Shown: piece by piece, positions 1 through 7,551 of the stretch
Layout of the letters: each line of letters begins with the position of its first letter
Position numbering within the stretch: the stretch's first letter is position 1
Assembly: GCF_938045465.1 (NCBI RefSeq)
Contig: NZ_CALIBF010000095.1
Coordinates: 1-12,383 of the forward strand
DNA length: 12,383 nt
Reading direction: 5' to 3'
Source: an uncultured Campylobacter sp.
GTDB lineage: Bacteria; Campylobacterota; Campylobacteria; Campylobacterales; Campylobacteraceae
Notes under the pieces: model-generated
Databases searched by the model: none
What the model was told of the DNA's origin: nothing
Seen by the model: the letters and a program-made list of their open reading frames with translations, nothing else
Made by a program: the position numbers and the translations under genes

Positions 1-1
1 T

Positions 2-418
2 ATTTTAAAAATTATAGCCTGCGCATTTTCGATGAGTTTTTGCTTTATGTGCATTTCGAGTTTGGCCGATTTTATGATAGAACCGTTTTTTTACACATCT
101 AGCGCCCAGTTTGACGACCCTATAGAATGGCTGCAGAAAAAATTCGCATATTTCCTATTTTTTTGGATATTTTTCTGCTGGATATGTGCGATACTTGCCG
201 CAAAGTTAAAAGATTTTGGTAAGCTCACGGATTTTTTCGTCAATCTATTTTTGCCTACCGTAGCGGTTTTAATTATATCGCCCCTTGTCGGGATAGCGAT
301 TGCTATGATGTTTAGGTGGTGCGGAGGTGATTTAATAATCAGCATTTGCGCAGCTTATATCCTTGCTTTGCTAGTCGTGAATAGGGTCTTAAAGCAGATT
401 TATCCGTCCAAGTCCTAG
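2..418 (+). CDS. Small hydrophobic membrane protein, unknown function, probably 5'-truncated by the window edge
   Basis: I do not recognise this protein. The first ATG in frame is at 32, but the frame is open to the window edge (bases 2-31 read hydrophobic residues) and there is no Shine-Dalgarno sequence before 32, so the gene probably begins to the left. Counting from 32 it has 128 residues. It shows a hydrophobic N-terminal stretch and then three likely membrane segments: about residues 38-57 (rich in Phe, Trp and Ile), 69-93 and 100-116. A short basic tail ends in KQIYPSKS. Cysteines are scattered without a metal-binding pattern. It is most likely an inner-membrane protein. The next gene has its own promoter, so no operon partner can be inferred. 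That it is coding is fairly likely, given its consistent transmembrane pattern and 128 codons. Confidence 0.6.
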   Translation: MLKIIACAFSMSFCFMCISSLADFMIEPFFYTSSAQFDDPIEWLQKKFAYFLFFWIFFCWICAILAAKLKDFGKLTDFFVNLFLPTVAVLIISPLVGIAIAMMFRWCGGDLIISICAAYILALLVVNRVLKQIYPSKS

Positions 419-591
419 CGCGCGAAATTTTAAAATTTAGCGCAGAGCTTTGCCGAGAAATTCTCACCTGCCGCCGCGATAATTGTTTTGTGCCTATTTT
501 GCATAAGTGCTTCATTCTTGGCGGCGACATAGGTAGAATTTTGATAAAATTTATTGCCAGCGTTTCGGGCACTCCCGGCTCGAAAGCTTTT

Positions 592-597
592 TATAAT
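592..597 (+). promoter_or_regulatory. -10 element (TATAAT) of the metallophosphoesterase gene
   Basis: A perfect TATAAT preceded by a T-tract lies 33 bases upstream of the ATG at 631. Transcription would start near 604, leaving the ribosome binding site AAGGA (620-624) in a short leader. There is no clear -35, which is usual for the main sigma factor of Campylobacter. The rest of the 419-630 gap shows only AAATTT words. Confidence 0.55.
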
Positions 598-630
598 CAT
601 AGTCCTGTGCTAAAATTTTAAGGAAAAATT

Positions 631-1362
631 ATGGAAAATATCTACATCATAGGCGATGTGCATGGCTGCTACAAGTCGCTTTTAGCTTTGATAGAGCAGC
701 TGCCGCATAAATTTGATAGTAAAATTTGCTTCGTGGGCGATCTGATCGACCGAGGCCCTGCGAGCTCGGATGTGGTTGAGCTAGTGCGCACTCGCGGATA
801 TGACGCGGTGATGGGCAATCACGAAAAGCGCTTTGTGAGCAACGCAAAAACTGCCCTAAGGTGCGCAAAGACGGGCAAATTTACGAGCTCAAATGACCTC
901 TACGCATTTTTTAGCCTGGATGAAAGCTGGCTATTTAATAACGGCGGTGAGGCGACGCTAGCGTCGTATTATCGTCACGGAGGCGTGAAACAATGCAAGG
1001 AGCATCTGCGGTTTGTCTCGCGGCTGCCGATTTACTTGGAGTATGATTTGCGTGATGAAAGCGGTCGCGCCCTCGTCGTGTCGCACTCCGCAGTAGGTCG
1101 CGCGTGGGGGATTAGACACGATGCAGAGCGTGCGAAAAGCTTCGCCGCTCATGTGCTAAGCGGGCGCGGAGATGATAGCGCGAATGATGGAATTTTTAAC
1201 GTCTACGGGCACACGCCGGTAAAAAAGCCCGTAATTACAGAATTTAGCGCAAATATCGATCTGGGCTGCGTTTATAAAAAGCACTGGGGCGAGAAGGCGA
1301 GGCTTTGCGCGCTGGAGTTTCCCTCAAAGAGAATTTTCACGCAAGAATGCATAGATTTTTGA
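631..1362 (+). CDS. Metallophosphoesterase of the PPP (serine/threonine phosphatase / ApaH-like) family
   Basis: This is a cytoplasmic hydrolase that should use a two-metal centre to cleave phosphate esters. The protein has 243 residues and carries the complete PPP motif series: GDVHG (residues 8-12), GDLIDRG (36-42), GNHE (62-65), the later metal-ligand histidines in SHSA (H152) and GHTP (H194), and a NIDLGCVY segment (208-215) near the end that is typical of this family. No signal peptide or membrane segment is visible. The ATG at 631 has a good ribosome binding site, AAGGA at 620-624. Family members include PrpA/PrpB-type protein phosphatases and Ap4A hydrolases; the motifs alone do not tell which substrate this one uses. 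It stands alone between a membrane protein and the convergent tyrA. The fold assignment is very sure, the substrate is not. Confidence 0.9.
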   Translation: MENIYIIGDVHGCYKSLLALIEQLPHKFDSKICFVGDLIDRGPASSDVVELVRTRGYDAVMGNHEKRFVSNAKTALRCAKTGKFTSSNDLYAFFSLDESWLFNNGGEATLASYYRHGGVKQCKEHLRFVSRLPIYLEYDLRDESGRALVVSHSAVGRAWGIRHDAERAKSFAAHVLSGRGDDSANDGIFNVYGHTPVKKPVITEFSANIDLGCVYKKHWGEKARLCALEFPSKRIFTQECIDF

Positions 1363-1482
1363 GTTTGTATCAGACCCATGCAGATTAAAATTTAAATTTA
1401 AGCGGGCTGTTTGAAGGCGAAATTTTAGAATTTAAAGGCGCGTTCTTGCAGCTCCCGTCGCGCAGTCAGGTCGCGTGAAATT

Positions 1483-2313
1483 TCAAATAATATCCCTTAG
1501 CTTGCGCGCTTCATACATCCACGCCTCAAGCTCATCCCAGCGCTCGCCCTCAATCATCCCCACGCAAAGATCTAGCTCGTTTTTAAAAGCGTCGATCGCG
1601 CCTAGTAGGTTTGTGCGGTTTTGCTTAAAAATATCGACCCACATCTGCGGCGAGCTCTTGGCGATACGGCTCATGCCCGAAAAGCTACCACCGGCTAAAT
1701 TTATGATGTTGCGGCGATTTTCCTCTTTTAGCACGCTGTTTACGAGCGAGTAGCTGATCGCATGCGGCAGGTGCGAGATGAGCGCCACGTGGTGATCGTG
1801 GCTTTTTGCGTCCATAAATACGATCTTCATCCCCGCGAACGAAAAAATTTCGACCGCTCGTTTGATATGCACTTCATCTGCGCCGTGATCGTCGCAGATG
1901 ACGACTACTGCGCCGTTTAAAAGCTCTTTAAACGCTGCTTGCGGGCCGGAGTTTTCGGTACCAGCCATTGGGTGAGCTGCGATGAAATTTCGTCTGATCT
2001 GCGGCGGGCAGCTTTGCAAAATTTTAAATTTCGTGCTTCCCAGATCGATGATTGTCGTCTCGCTTCTGCAGTCGCTTAGTTTTTGCAACGTCTCAATAAT
2101 TGCCTCCACGGGGATTGCAAGAAAGATCGCGTCGCAGCTTTGCTTCATTTGCTCTAGGCTTAAAATTTCATGCACGAGCCCAAGTCTCAGAGCTTCTTTT
2201 TCGTTTTCGCGGCTGATGTCGCAGCCATAGACGGCGCTAATTATTTTGGTGCTTTTTAGACATAGCCCAAGAGAGCCGCCGATGAGACCCAAGCCGATAA
2301 TTCCTATCTTCAT
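1483..2313 (-). CDS. tyrA: Prephenate (or arogenate) dehydrogenase TyrA, tyrosine biosynthesis
   Basis: TyrA oxidatively decarboxylates prephenate to 4-hydroxyphenylpyruvate (or arogenate to tyrosine) with NAD(P)+, in the cytoplasm. The 276-residue protein opens with a dinucleotide-binding Rossmann motif, GLGLIGGS (residues 7-14), followed by an acidic region near residues 30-35 that would contact the cofactor ribose. HPMAGTE (114-120) and HLPH (181-184) are family hallmarks. The Arg in KQNR (233) lies in the helical C-terminal domain where the family binds substrate. There is no chorismate mutase domain and no ACT domain, so it is the short monofunctional form, probably without the ACT-type tyrosine feedback site. 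The start is set by AAGGAA (2319-2324 on the minus strand). It is divergent from bamA with an 81-base gap and convergent with the phosphoesterase. No convincing terminator is visible in 1363-1482, which holds four AAATTT words. Confidence 0.93.
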   Translation of the reverse strand: MKIGIIGLGLIGGSLGLCLKSTKIISAVYGCDISRENEKEALRLGLVHEILSLEQMKQSCDAIFLAIPVEAIIETLQKLSDCRSETTIIDLGSTKFKILQSCPPQIRRNFIAAHPMAGTENSGPQAAFKELLNGAVVVICDDHGADEVHIKRAVEIFSFAGMKIVFMDAKSHDHHVALISHLPHAISYSLVNSVLKEENRRNIINLAGGSFSGMSRIAKSSPQMWVDIFKQNRTNLLGAIDAFKNELDLCVGMIEGERWDELEAWMYEARKLRDII

Positions 2314-2352
2314 AAAATTCCTTTTTGATATATGTAAGTTTTAATTTTAATG

Positions 2353-2361
2353 TGGTATTAT
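2353..2361 (+). promoter_or_regulatory. Extended -10 element (TGGTATTAT) of bamA
   Basis: TG, one base, then TATTAT forms an extended -10. T-tracts lie upstream at roughly helical spacing, the arrangement described for Campylobacter promoters in place of a -35. The predicted start near 2368 gives a leader of about 27 bases. The bamA ribosome binding site is weak (AGG at 2383-2385, nine bases before the ATG at 2395). Confidence 0.55.
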
Positions 2362-2362
2362 A
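2357..2362 (-). promoter_or_regulatory. -10 element (TATAAT) of tyrA, overlapping the bamA -10
   Basis: Read on the minus strand, these bases are a perfect TATAAT. They lie about 44 bases from the tyrA start codon, giving a predicted start near 2350 and a leader of about 37 bases containing AAGGAA. The same bases form the bamA -10 on the other strand. A second AT-rich box nearer tyrA (around 2328-2332) would place the transcription start on top of the ribosome binding site, so it is less likely. Confidence 0.5.
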
Positions 2363-2394
2363 CGCAAATTATTTTCGTTTTTAGGTAAAATTTT

Positions 2395-4650
2395 ATGAAA
2401 AAAAGCGTTTTTTTACTCTTAGTAGGCGGGATTTCCGTGGCGTGCGCCGCGCAGATCAAATCCATTAAATTTGAAGGTCTTAGACATCTCTCTCCACAGG
2501 TCGCACAGCAAATTTCGGGGCTTAAGGTAGGCGATGAGCTTAACGGCGAAAACACCAATGCTGCGATCTCAAAGCTATTTGAGCAGGGCTATTTCAGCGA
2601 CGTTTATATCAGCGAACAAGGCGGCGCGGTCACTATCAACGTAACCGAAAAACCGACTATCGCTAAGGTCGAGATCAAAAACGTAGTGACCAATGATCGC
2701 GATAAGATAAATGAGCTCATCGGCTTGCGTCCGGGTCAGGTTTACGATGAGGTGGCTGCTAAAAAAGCGGAGACCCGCATCAAGCAATACTACGAAGTCA
2801 AGGGCTTTTTCGACACCGTGGTGGAATTTTATCCAAAGCCGATAAACGACGATAAATCGGTCATCTTGCTAACGATCGAGGTAAATCGCGGCGAAAATAT
2901 CATCATCGATAAGGTAAATTTAGTAGGCGCGGACAAGCTAGACTATGATGATATAGAGCCATCCGTCGCCAATAAAGAACGCGAGATGCTGGGCTGGATG
3001 TGGGGCTTTAACGACGGCAAGGTAAAAACCGCCGAGCTTCCTAACGACGCAAATAGAATTCAAGAAGAATATTATAAAAAAGGCTACTTAGACGCGCAGG
3101 TTTCGGCGCCGCTACTTAATGCCGATATGGATAATTACACTGCCGATCTTACCTACTACATCAGTGAGGGCGAGCAATACACCGTAAGCTCTGTAGATAT
3201 CGAGTATCCTGCAGATATAATCAAGCTTGATAAAGAAAAGGTTTTGGACGATTTTAAGCTTCAAAAGGGCGATACAATGAATTCAGAGCGTTTGCGCCGC
3301 GATATGAATACGCTAGAGACTTTAGTCGCGGATCAGGGATACGCCTATGTGCGCATCGTGCCTAAGACTAAGCAGGACAAAGAAGCTCGCACGGTCGCTA
3401 TCACGTATCAAGTCATCCCGGAGGATAAAGTCTATATTAGAAACGTAACGATCTCGGGTAACGATAAGACCGAGGATAAGGTCATTCGCCGCGAGATGTA
3501 TCTGACCGAGGGAAATTTATATAGCAAAACCGATTACAACGATTCGTTAAATTCTTTAAAACGCACGGGATATTTCGATGAGGTGGAGATTAAAGAAAAC
3601 CGCGTTTCTAACGATCAGATCGATCTTGAAGTCGCAGTTAAAGAAGCTCCTACAGGCTCTATCACTGGCGGTATCGGATATGGCAGCGAGGATGGAATTT
3701 TACTTAGCGGCGGTATCAGTGATCGTAACGTATTTGGCACCGGCCTTCACGGCGCATTCTCGGTTGAAAAGAGCGACGATCAGTTAAGCGGACGCTTGAG
3801 CTTAACCAATCCTAGAGTATTTGATTCTGAGTATAGCTTAGGCGGATCGATCTTTGCCAACGATTACGACTGGGACGACTACGATGAGAAATCTTACGGA
3901 TTTTCAATCACGGGCGGTCGCAAGATCGGGCGCAATACCGATGTAAGCCTTACATATTATCTAGAAAAAAGCGAGATTAAGGGCTTAAACGAATATTACG
4001 CCAAAGCAGGCTATCTAGATGGTAAGAATTTAAAAAGCTCGATTATCCCGTCTATTACATACAACAGCACCGATGATTATTACTTGCCAAGAAGCGGTAT
4101 GATCGCAAGTGCTAGCTTAGAATACGCGGGTCTTGGCGGCGATATGGACTACACCAAGGCGCGAGGATCATTTAACTACTACTTTGGCTTGCGAGATTAT
4201 ATCGATCACGACATTATCTTTAGATACAAAGCTGCAACGGGCTATATGTGGGAAGGTAATAAAAAGATCCCGATCAACGAAAAGCTATTCCTAGGCGGAA
4301 TGAAAAGCATTAGAGGCTACGAAGGTCGCAGTATCCCGAAAAAAGAGATCTGCTTAAATGCAAATAATTGCCGCTATATCGAGACGGGCGGTATGCAGAG
4401 CTTCAATAACTCCTTTGAGCTAAGCTTTCCGGTAGTTGATAGGCTTAAAATGCGCTTCGTAACGTTTTTTGACTACGGAATGATCGGCGATCATGACTGG
4501 AATGAGGAGGAGCGCTACAGCACGGGTGCTGGTATCGAGTGGATGACGCCGATGGGGCCTTTGCAACTATACTTCGTCAAGCCGCTTAATAAAAAACCGC
4601 ACGACGATACAAATAGCTTCGAATTTAGCATCGGCGCTAGATTTAATTAA
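2395..4650 (+). CDS. bamA: Outer membrane protein assembly factor BamA (Omp85 family)
   Basis: BamA is the essential core of the BAM complex, which folds and inserts beta-barrel proteins into the outer membrane. The 751-residue protein starts with a signal peptide (two Lys, a hydrophobic core, then Ala residues 16-19), cleaved near residue 18 or 19. Five POTRA repeats follow, roughly 21-86, 87-165, 168-259, 260-343 and 345-418, and then a barrel from about 420 to the end. The barrel holds the conserved Arg-Gly-Tyr of loop 6 in SIRGYEG (R640). The only two cysteines of the mature protein are C653 and C659, just after this motif; E. coli BamA likewise has its only cysteine pair in loop 6, so a disulfide is likely. 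The final strand ends GARFN, so one Asn follows the usual terminal aromatic. Length is near the family norm of about 740-810. It is divergent from tyrA and followed by a hairpin. Confidence 0.96.
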   Translation: MKKSVFLLLVGGISVACAAQIKSIKFEGLRHLSPQVAQQISGLKVGDELNGENTNAAISKLFEQGYFSDVYISEQGGAVTINVTEKPTIAKVEIKNVVTNDRDKINELIGLRPGQVYDEVAAKKAETRIKQYYEVKGFFDTVVEFYPKPINDDKSVILLTIEVNRGENIIIDKVNLVGADKLDYDDIEPSVANKEREMLGWMWGFNDGKVKTAELPNDANRIQEEYYKKGYLDAQVSAPLLNADMDNYTADLTYYISEGEQYTVSSVDIEYPADIIKLDKEKVLDDFKLQKGDTMNSERLRRDMNTLETLVADQGYAYVRIVPKTKQDKEARTVAITYQVIPEDKVYIRNVTISGNDKTEDKVIRREMYLTEGNLYSKTDYNDSLNSLKRTGYFDEVEIKENRVSNDQIDLEVAVKEAPTGSITGGIGYGSEDGILLSGGISDRNVFGTGLHGAFSVEKSDDQLSGRLSLTNPRVFDSEYSLGGSIFANDYDWDDYDEKSYGFSITGGRKIGRNTDVSLTYYLEKSEIKGLNEYYAKAGYLDGKNLKSSIIPSITYNSTDDYYLPRSGMIASASLEYAGLGGDMDYTKARGSFNYYFGLRDYIDHDIIFRYKAATGYMWEGNKKIPINEKLFLGGMKSIRGYEGRSIPKKEICLNANNCRYIETGGMQSFNNSFELSFPVVDRLKMRFVTFFDYGMIGDHDWNEEERYSTGAGIEWMTPMGPLQLYFVKPLNKKPHDDTNSFEFSIGARFN

Positions 4651-4673
4651 ACGCGACGACTTGCGAACGCTGT

Positions 4674-4702
4674 GGCGTGCGTAGAATTTTCTACCGCACG
4701 CC
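4674..4702 (+). terminator. Strong hairpin, likely transcription terminator of bamA
   Basis: GGCGTGCG (4674-4681) pairs perfectly with CGCACGCC (4695-4702). Inside it, TAGAA (4682-4686) can pair with TTCTA (4689-4693), with one bulged C at 4694. This stem starts 24 bases after the bamA stop codon. The tract after it (TTAAAATTTAG) is AT-rich but lacks a good run of U, so it is a weak intrinsic terminator by the E. coli rule. It may also serve as a 3'-end stabilising stem. Confidence 0.6.
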
Positions 4703-5175
4703 TTAAAATTTAGTAACGCTGCAATTTTGACTTTTCTTGTCGCGCTAATTTGCAGCCGAATTATTGTAAGCGGGTTGAGCTAAATTTTAATTGGAATTCC
4801 GCTCGGCTTAGGATAAAAATTTAAACGCATAGCTTACTTGGGACTTTTTAAAGTTTTAGTTATCAAGATAGTTTAAAATTCCATTCGTATGGTAAAATTT
4901 TAAGCACAAGAGTTCTAAAAAATCAATACAAGCCATTTGCATACTTTAAAGAAATTCTAATATTGAAATTTTAAAGATTACGATATAGACGATAAACGCC
5001 GCTTTATCGCGCGCGGAATTTCACTGCATAGGATTTAGCGCGCCACCAAATTTTAAAGCTCATAAATTTTGAGATTCTAAAATCGCGAGAATTTAAAATT
5101 TTAAATCGCCTCGTAAATCGCTAAACATTTGCGTTAAATTTTGTCTCGCTTTACCGATAATTTAAGTTAAGCTTG
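4703..5175. other. Gene-free AT-rich gap with many AAATTT words
   Basis: I find no reading frame with a ribosome binding site or recognisable product, and no tRNA-like or riboswitch-like fold here. The stretch is AT-rich and carries the palindromic word AAATTT about nine times by my count between 4651 and 5212, often as AAATTTTAAA or TAAATTTT. It separates the bamA unit from the peptidase-lpxC cluster. Confidence 0.5.
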
Positions 5176-5181
5176 TAAAAT
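5176..5181 (+). promoter_or_regulatory. Possible -10 element (TAAAAT) of the M23 peptidase operon
   Basis: TAAAAT lies 31 bases upstream of the ATG at 5213. It predicts a start near 5188 and keeps the ribosome binding site AAAGG (5201-5205) within the leader. It differs from consensus at one base, and AT-rich hexamers are common in this gap, so the call is tentative. Confidence 0.35.
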
Positions 5182-5212
5182 CGCGCTCTAAAATCATATC
5201 AAAGGCTCTTTT

Positions 5213-6592
5213 ATGCGTAGAAATGGCAATGGAACGAAGCTTAAAATTTTAATATTTCTTATTATAATATGCGCTTTGGTTTATGGAATCTTTAGAATTT
5301 TTACCTCGCCGAAATTTGAAAAAAATCCTCCGCAAATTGCGCTGGAAAATGAAATTTATTGGAATTTAACCTCGCCTTTAAAGATTAAAATTTCAGACGA
5401 TACCGGCATTAAGCTTGTTCGCGTTAACTTAAATGACGGAGCCAGCACGATACCGCTACTAAATGAGGAGCTGAACGTTCCGCAAACGACGCTAGAGCTT
5501 GCCGTGCAATTTCCTAAAAATTTGATGCTTAATAAAGATAAAAACTACAAGCTCGAGGTTTTTGCAAACGACATTAGCTCGTGGAATTTTGCGCAAGGAA
5601 ATAAGAGCGTAAAAACGGCAAATATAATAATAGATGACAAAAAGCCCCTCATAAATATCATCAATCAATCCTATAAAATCACTAAAGGCGGTAGCGCTGT
5701 AGTCGTATTTTCGGCAAAAGATGAGCGCCTAAACGAAGTCTATGTCAAAACCAACTATGGCAAAATTTTTAAAGCGATTCCTTTTGTAAAAGAGGGCTAT
5801 TATGCGTCTCTCGTAGCGTGGCCTGCAAATTTAGAGGAATTTCGCGCAGAAGCGGTCGCCACCGATCGTGCAGGCAACGAAAGCATTTCGCAGATAAAAT
5901 ATTTTTATCAAGACAAAAAATATAAAGTCTCTACTATCAAGCTAAATCCGGGCTTCATTAACGGCAAAGTAAGTGATCTGGCTAGCCAATATGCGCAGAA
6001 TTTTAACTCGATGAGCGATTTGGAGAAATTTAAATTCGTAAACGAAACTCTGCGTAAGAAAAATGGAGATGATCTGCACGCTGCTACTAGCGCGGTGCAC
6101 GAGGATAAAATAAATGGATTTGAGCTAAAGCCTTTTTATCCGCTTGCTAAAGGCGCAGCGGTAGCAAGCTTTGCCGATCATCGGATATTTTTTATGAACG
6201 ACGAACAAGTAAGCGAGTCATGGCATATGGGGCTCGATCTAGCAAGCGTCGCAAACGCCGATATCAAAGAGAGCAACTACGGCAAGGTAGTTTTTGCGCA
6301 GGAAAACGGAATTTTCGGATTAAATTTAGGAATTTACTACGGCTTCGGCTTATACGGCATATACGGACACTGCTCGGCGACGCAGTTAAGCGTCGGCAGC
6401 GACGTAAAGCCGGGCGACATTCTAGCGCAAACGGGTTCAAGCGGCTTTGCTTTCGGAGATCATCTGCATTTTGGCATCGTAGTTCAGGGTGTGGACGTAA
6501 GACCCGAGGAATGGATGGATCCTAAGTGGATGAAAGATAACATTACCGACGTCTTAGAATCGTCCAAAAAAGTAATAGAAAAAGGTAAGTAA
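5213..6592 (+). CDS. M23-family (LytM-type) peptidoglycan endopeptidase, membrane-anchored
   Basis: This is a zinc metallopeptidase expected to cut peptide cross-bridges of peptidoglycan from the periplasmic side. In Campylobacter and Helicobacter several relatives set the helical cell shape. The protein has 459 residues. A basic start and one hydrophobic segment (about 10-30) form an uncleaved anchor or signal. Residues about 38-230 read as Ig-like beta domains, including a DRAGNES turn near 218. The C-terminal M23 domain has all ligands in order: HMGLD (H338 and D342), GHCS (H386), and HLHFG (H417 and H419). The catalytic set is therefore intact and it should be active rather than a LytM-type regulator. 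The ATG at 5213 follows AAAGG at seven bases. It lies just upstream of lpxC, as its likely counterpart does in C. jejuni. The exact bond cut cannot be told from sequence. Confidence 0.9.
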   Translation: MRRNGNGTKLKILIFLIIICALVYGIFRIFTSPKFEKNPPQIALENEIYWNLTSPLKIKISDDTGIKLVRVNLNDGASTIPLLNEELNVPQTTLELAVQFPKNLMLNKDKNYKLEVFANDISSWNFAQGNKSVKTANIIIDDKKPLINIINQSYKITKGGSAVVVFSAKDERLNEVYVKTNYGKIFKAIPFVKEGYYASLVAWPANLEEFRAEAVATDRAGNESISQIKYFYQDKKYKVSTIKLNPGFINGKVSDLASQYAQNFNSMSDLEKFKFVNETLRKKNGDDLHAATSAVHEDKINGFELKPFYPLAKGAAVASFADHRIFFMNDEQVSESWHMGLDLASVANADIKESNYGKVVFAQENGIFGLNLGIYYGFGLYGIYGHCSATQLSVGSDVKPGDILAQTGSSGFAFGDHLHFGIVVQGVDVRPEEWMDPKWMKDNITDVLESSKKVIEKGK

Positions 6593-6608
6593 ATTTTAAA
6601 ATTTTCGC

Positions 6609-6614
6609 TATAAT
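6609..6614 (+). promoter_or_regulatory. -10 element (TATAAT) of lpxC
   Basis: A perfect TATAAT follows T-tracts (TTTTAAAATTTT) in the short gap between the peptidase gene and lpxC. Transcription would start near 6621. That lies after the ATG at 6613 and before the ribosome binding site at 6633-6637, so it supports the lpxC start at 6643. It would let lpxC and the genes after it be transcribed separately from the peptidase. Confidence 0.6.
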
Positions 6615-6642
6615 GCGCGGGTTAATGAAAACGAGGATAGAA

Positions 6643-7527
6643 ATGAGACAGACAACGATAGCTAAGAAAGTCCATAACGTCGGCATCGGGCTACACAAAG
6701 GTGAGCCTATCAGACTTACGTTAGAGCCTTTAGAGGCGGGCAGTGGAATCGTATTTTATAGAAGTGATCTTGGCGTTAGTTTTAAAGCCGAGCCGAAAAA
6801 CGTCATAAATACGCAAATGGCGACCGTCGTAGGAAATGAGAAGGGCTATATATCAACAATAGAGCATCTAATGAGCGCCATTAATGCCTATGGTATCGAT
6901 AATATCCGTATCATCGTCGATGCTAATGAAATTCCCGTGATGGACGGAAGCTCCGCGAGCTTTTGTATGCTTTTGGACGAAGCGGGAGTAAGAGAGCTTG
7001 ACGCGAATAAAAAAGCCCTCATAATCAAGCGTGTCGTGGAGATTCGCGAGGGCGATAAGCTAGTGCGCCTAAGCCCGAGCAAGAGCCCGAAATTTGATTA
7101 TACAATTAAATTTAGCCATCCGCTCATCGGTACTCAGCACCATGTTTTTGAATTTAGCAAAAAAGCCTATCTTAAAGAAATTTCGCGCGCCAGAACTTTT
7201 GGGTTTTTGAAAGATGTGCAAGCGCTGCGCTCTATGGGGCTAGCTCTAGGCGGCAGCTTGGAAAATGCCGTCGTAATCGATGAGAATAAAATTTTAAATC
7301 CCGAAGGTTTGCGCTTTGAAAATGAGTTTGTCCGCCATAAAATTTTAGATGCGATCGGCGATCTTGCGCTCGTGGGCGCTCCGATTTTGGGCGATTATAC
7401 GGCGTTTGCGGGAAGCCACGATCTAAATCATAAACTCACTTTGGCAGTCCTTGCCGATGCTAAAAATTTCGAGCTCGCTGACCTTACCGCCGAGATCGTA
7501 CGCGAATATCAAAAAGTCTTTGCTTAA
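6643..7527 (+). CDS. lpxC: UDP-3-O-acyl-N-acetylglucosamine deacetylase LpxC
   Basis: LpxC is the zinc enzyme that removes the N-acetyl group from UDP-3-O-acyl-GlcNAc, the committed step of lipid A synthesis, in the cytoplasm. I place the start at 6643 rather than at the in-frame ATGs at 6613 and 6625. GAGGA (6633-6637) precedes 6643 at five bases, the -10 at 6609-6614 would not transcribe the earlier ATG at 6613, and the protein then begins MRQTTIAKKV, in register with the E. coli enzyme. It has 294 residues. The zinc and catalytic residues are present: E74 and H75 in IEHLMSA, H232 and D236 in RHKILDAIGD, and H259 in GSHDLNHK. The SRARTFGF segment (181-188) is also conserved. The next gene starts about 20-60 bases downstream, depending on its uncertain start, so the genes are probably co-transcribed through thrB. 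Confidence 0.96.
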   Translation: MRQTTIAKKVHNVGIGLHKGEPIRLTLEPLEAGSGIVFYRSDLGVSFKAEPKNVINTQMATVVGNEKGYISTIEHLMSAINAYGIDNIRIIVDANEIPVMDGSSASFCMLLDEAGVRELDANKKALIIKRVVEIREGDKLVRLSPSKSPKFDYTIKFSHPLIGTQHHVFEFSKKAYLKEISRARTFGFLKDVQALRSMGLALGGSLENAVVIDENKILNPEGLRFENEFVRHKILDAIGDLALVGAPILGDYTAFAGSHDLNHKLTLAVLADAKNFELADLTAEIVREYQKVFA

Positions 7528-7551
7528 GGCTGCAAAATCAAAGAGGTTGAA

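Noticed and set aside
1386..1476. Terminator between the convergent phosphoesterase and tyrA genes
   Set aside because: Only short GC stems (four or five pairs) with long loops can be formed, with no U-run on either strand.
1475..1753. 92-codon frame opposite tyrA
   Set aside because: It is Ser-rich, lies antisense inside tyrA, lacks a ribosome binding site and matches no family.
2395..2451. BamA as a lipoprotein (Cys 17 near the signal cleavage site)
   Set aside because: The residues before the Cys are Ser-Val-Ala without the usual Leu at -3, and BamA proteins are not lipidated; cleavage at the Ala residues fits better.
4703..5212. Hidden small RNA or decayed gene in the gap after bamA
   Set aside because: I could not find a stable fold, a promoter-terminator pair or a broken reading frame resembling a known protein; only AAATTT words stand out.
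6613..6642. Ten-residue N-terminal extension of LpxC from ATG 6613
   Set aside because: The ATG at 6613 overlaps the -10 box, the ribosome binding site points to 6643, and the conserved LpxC start begins there.
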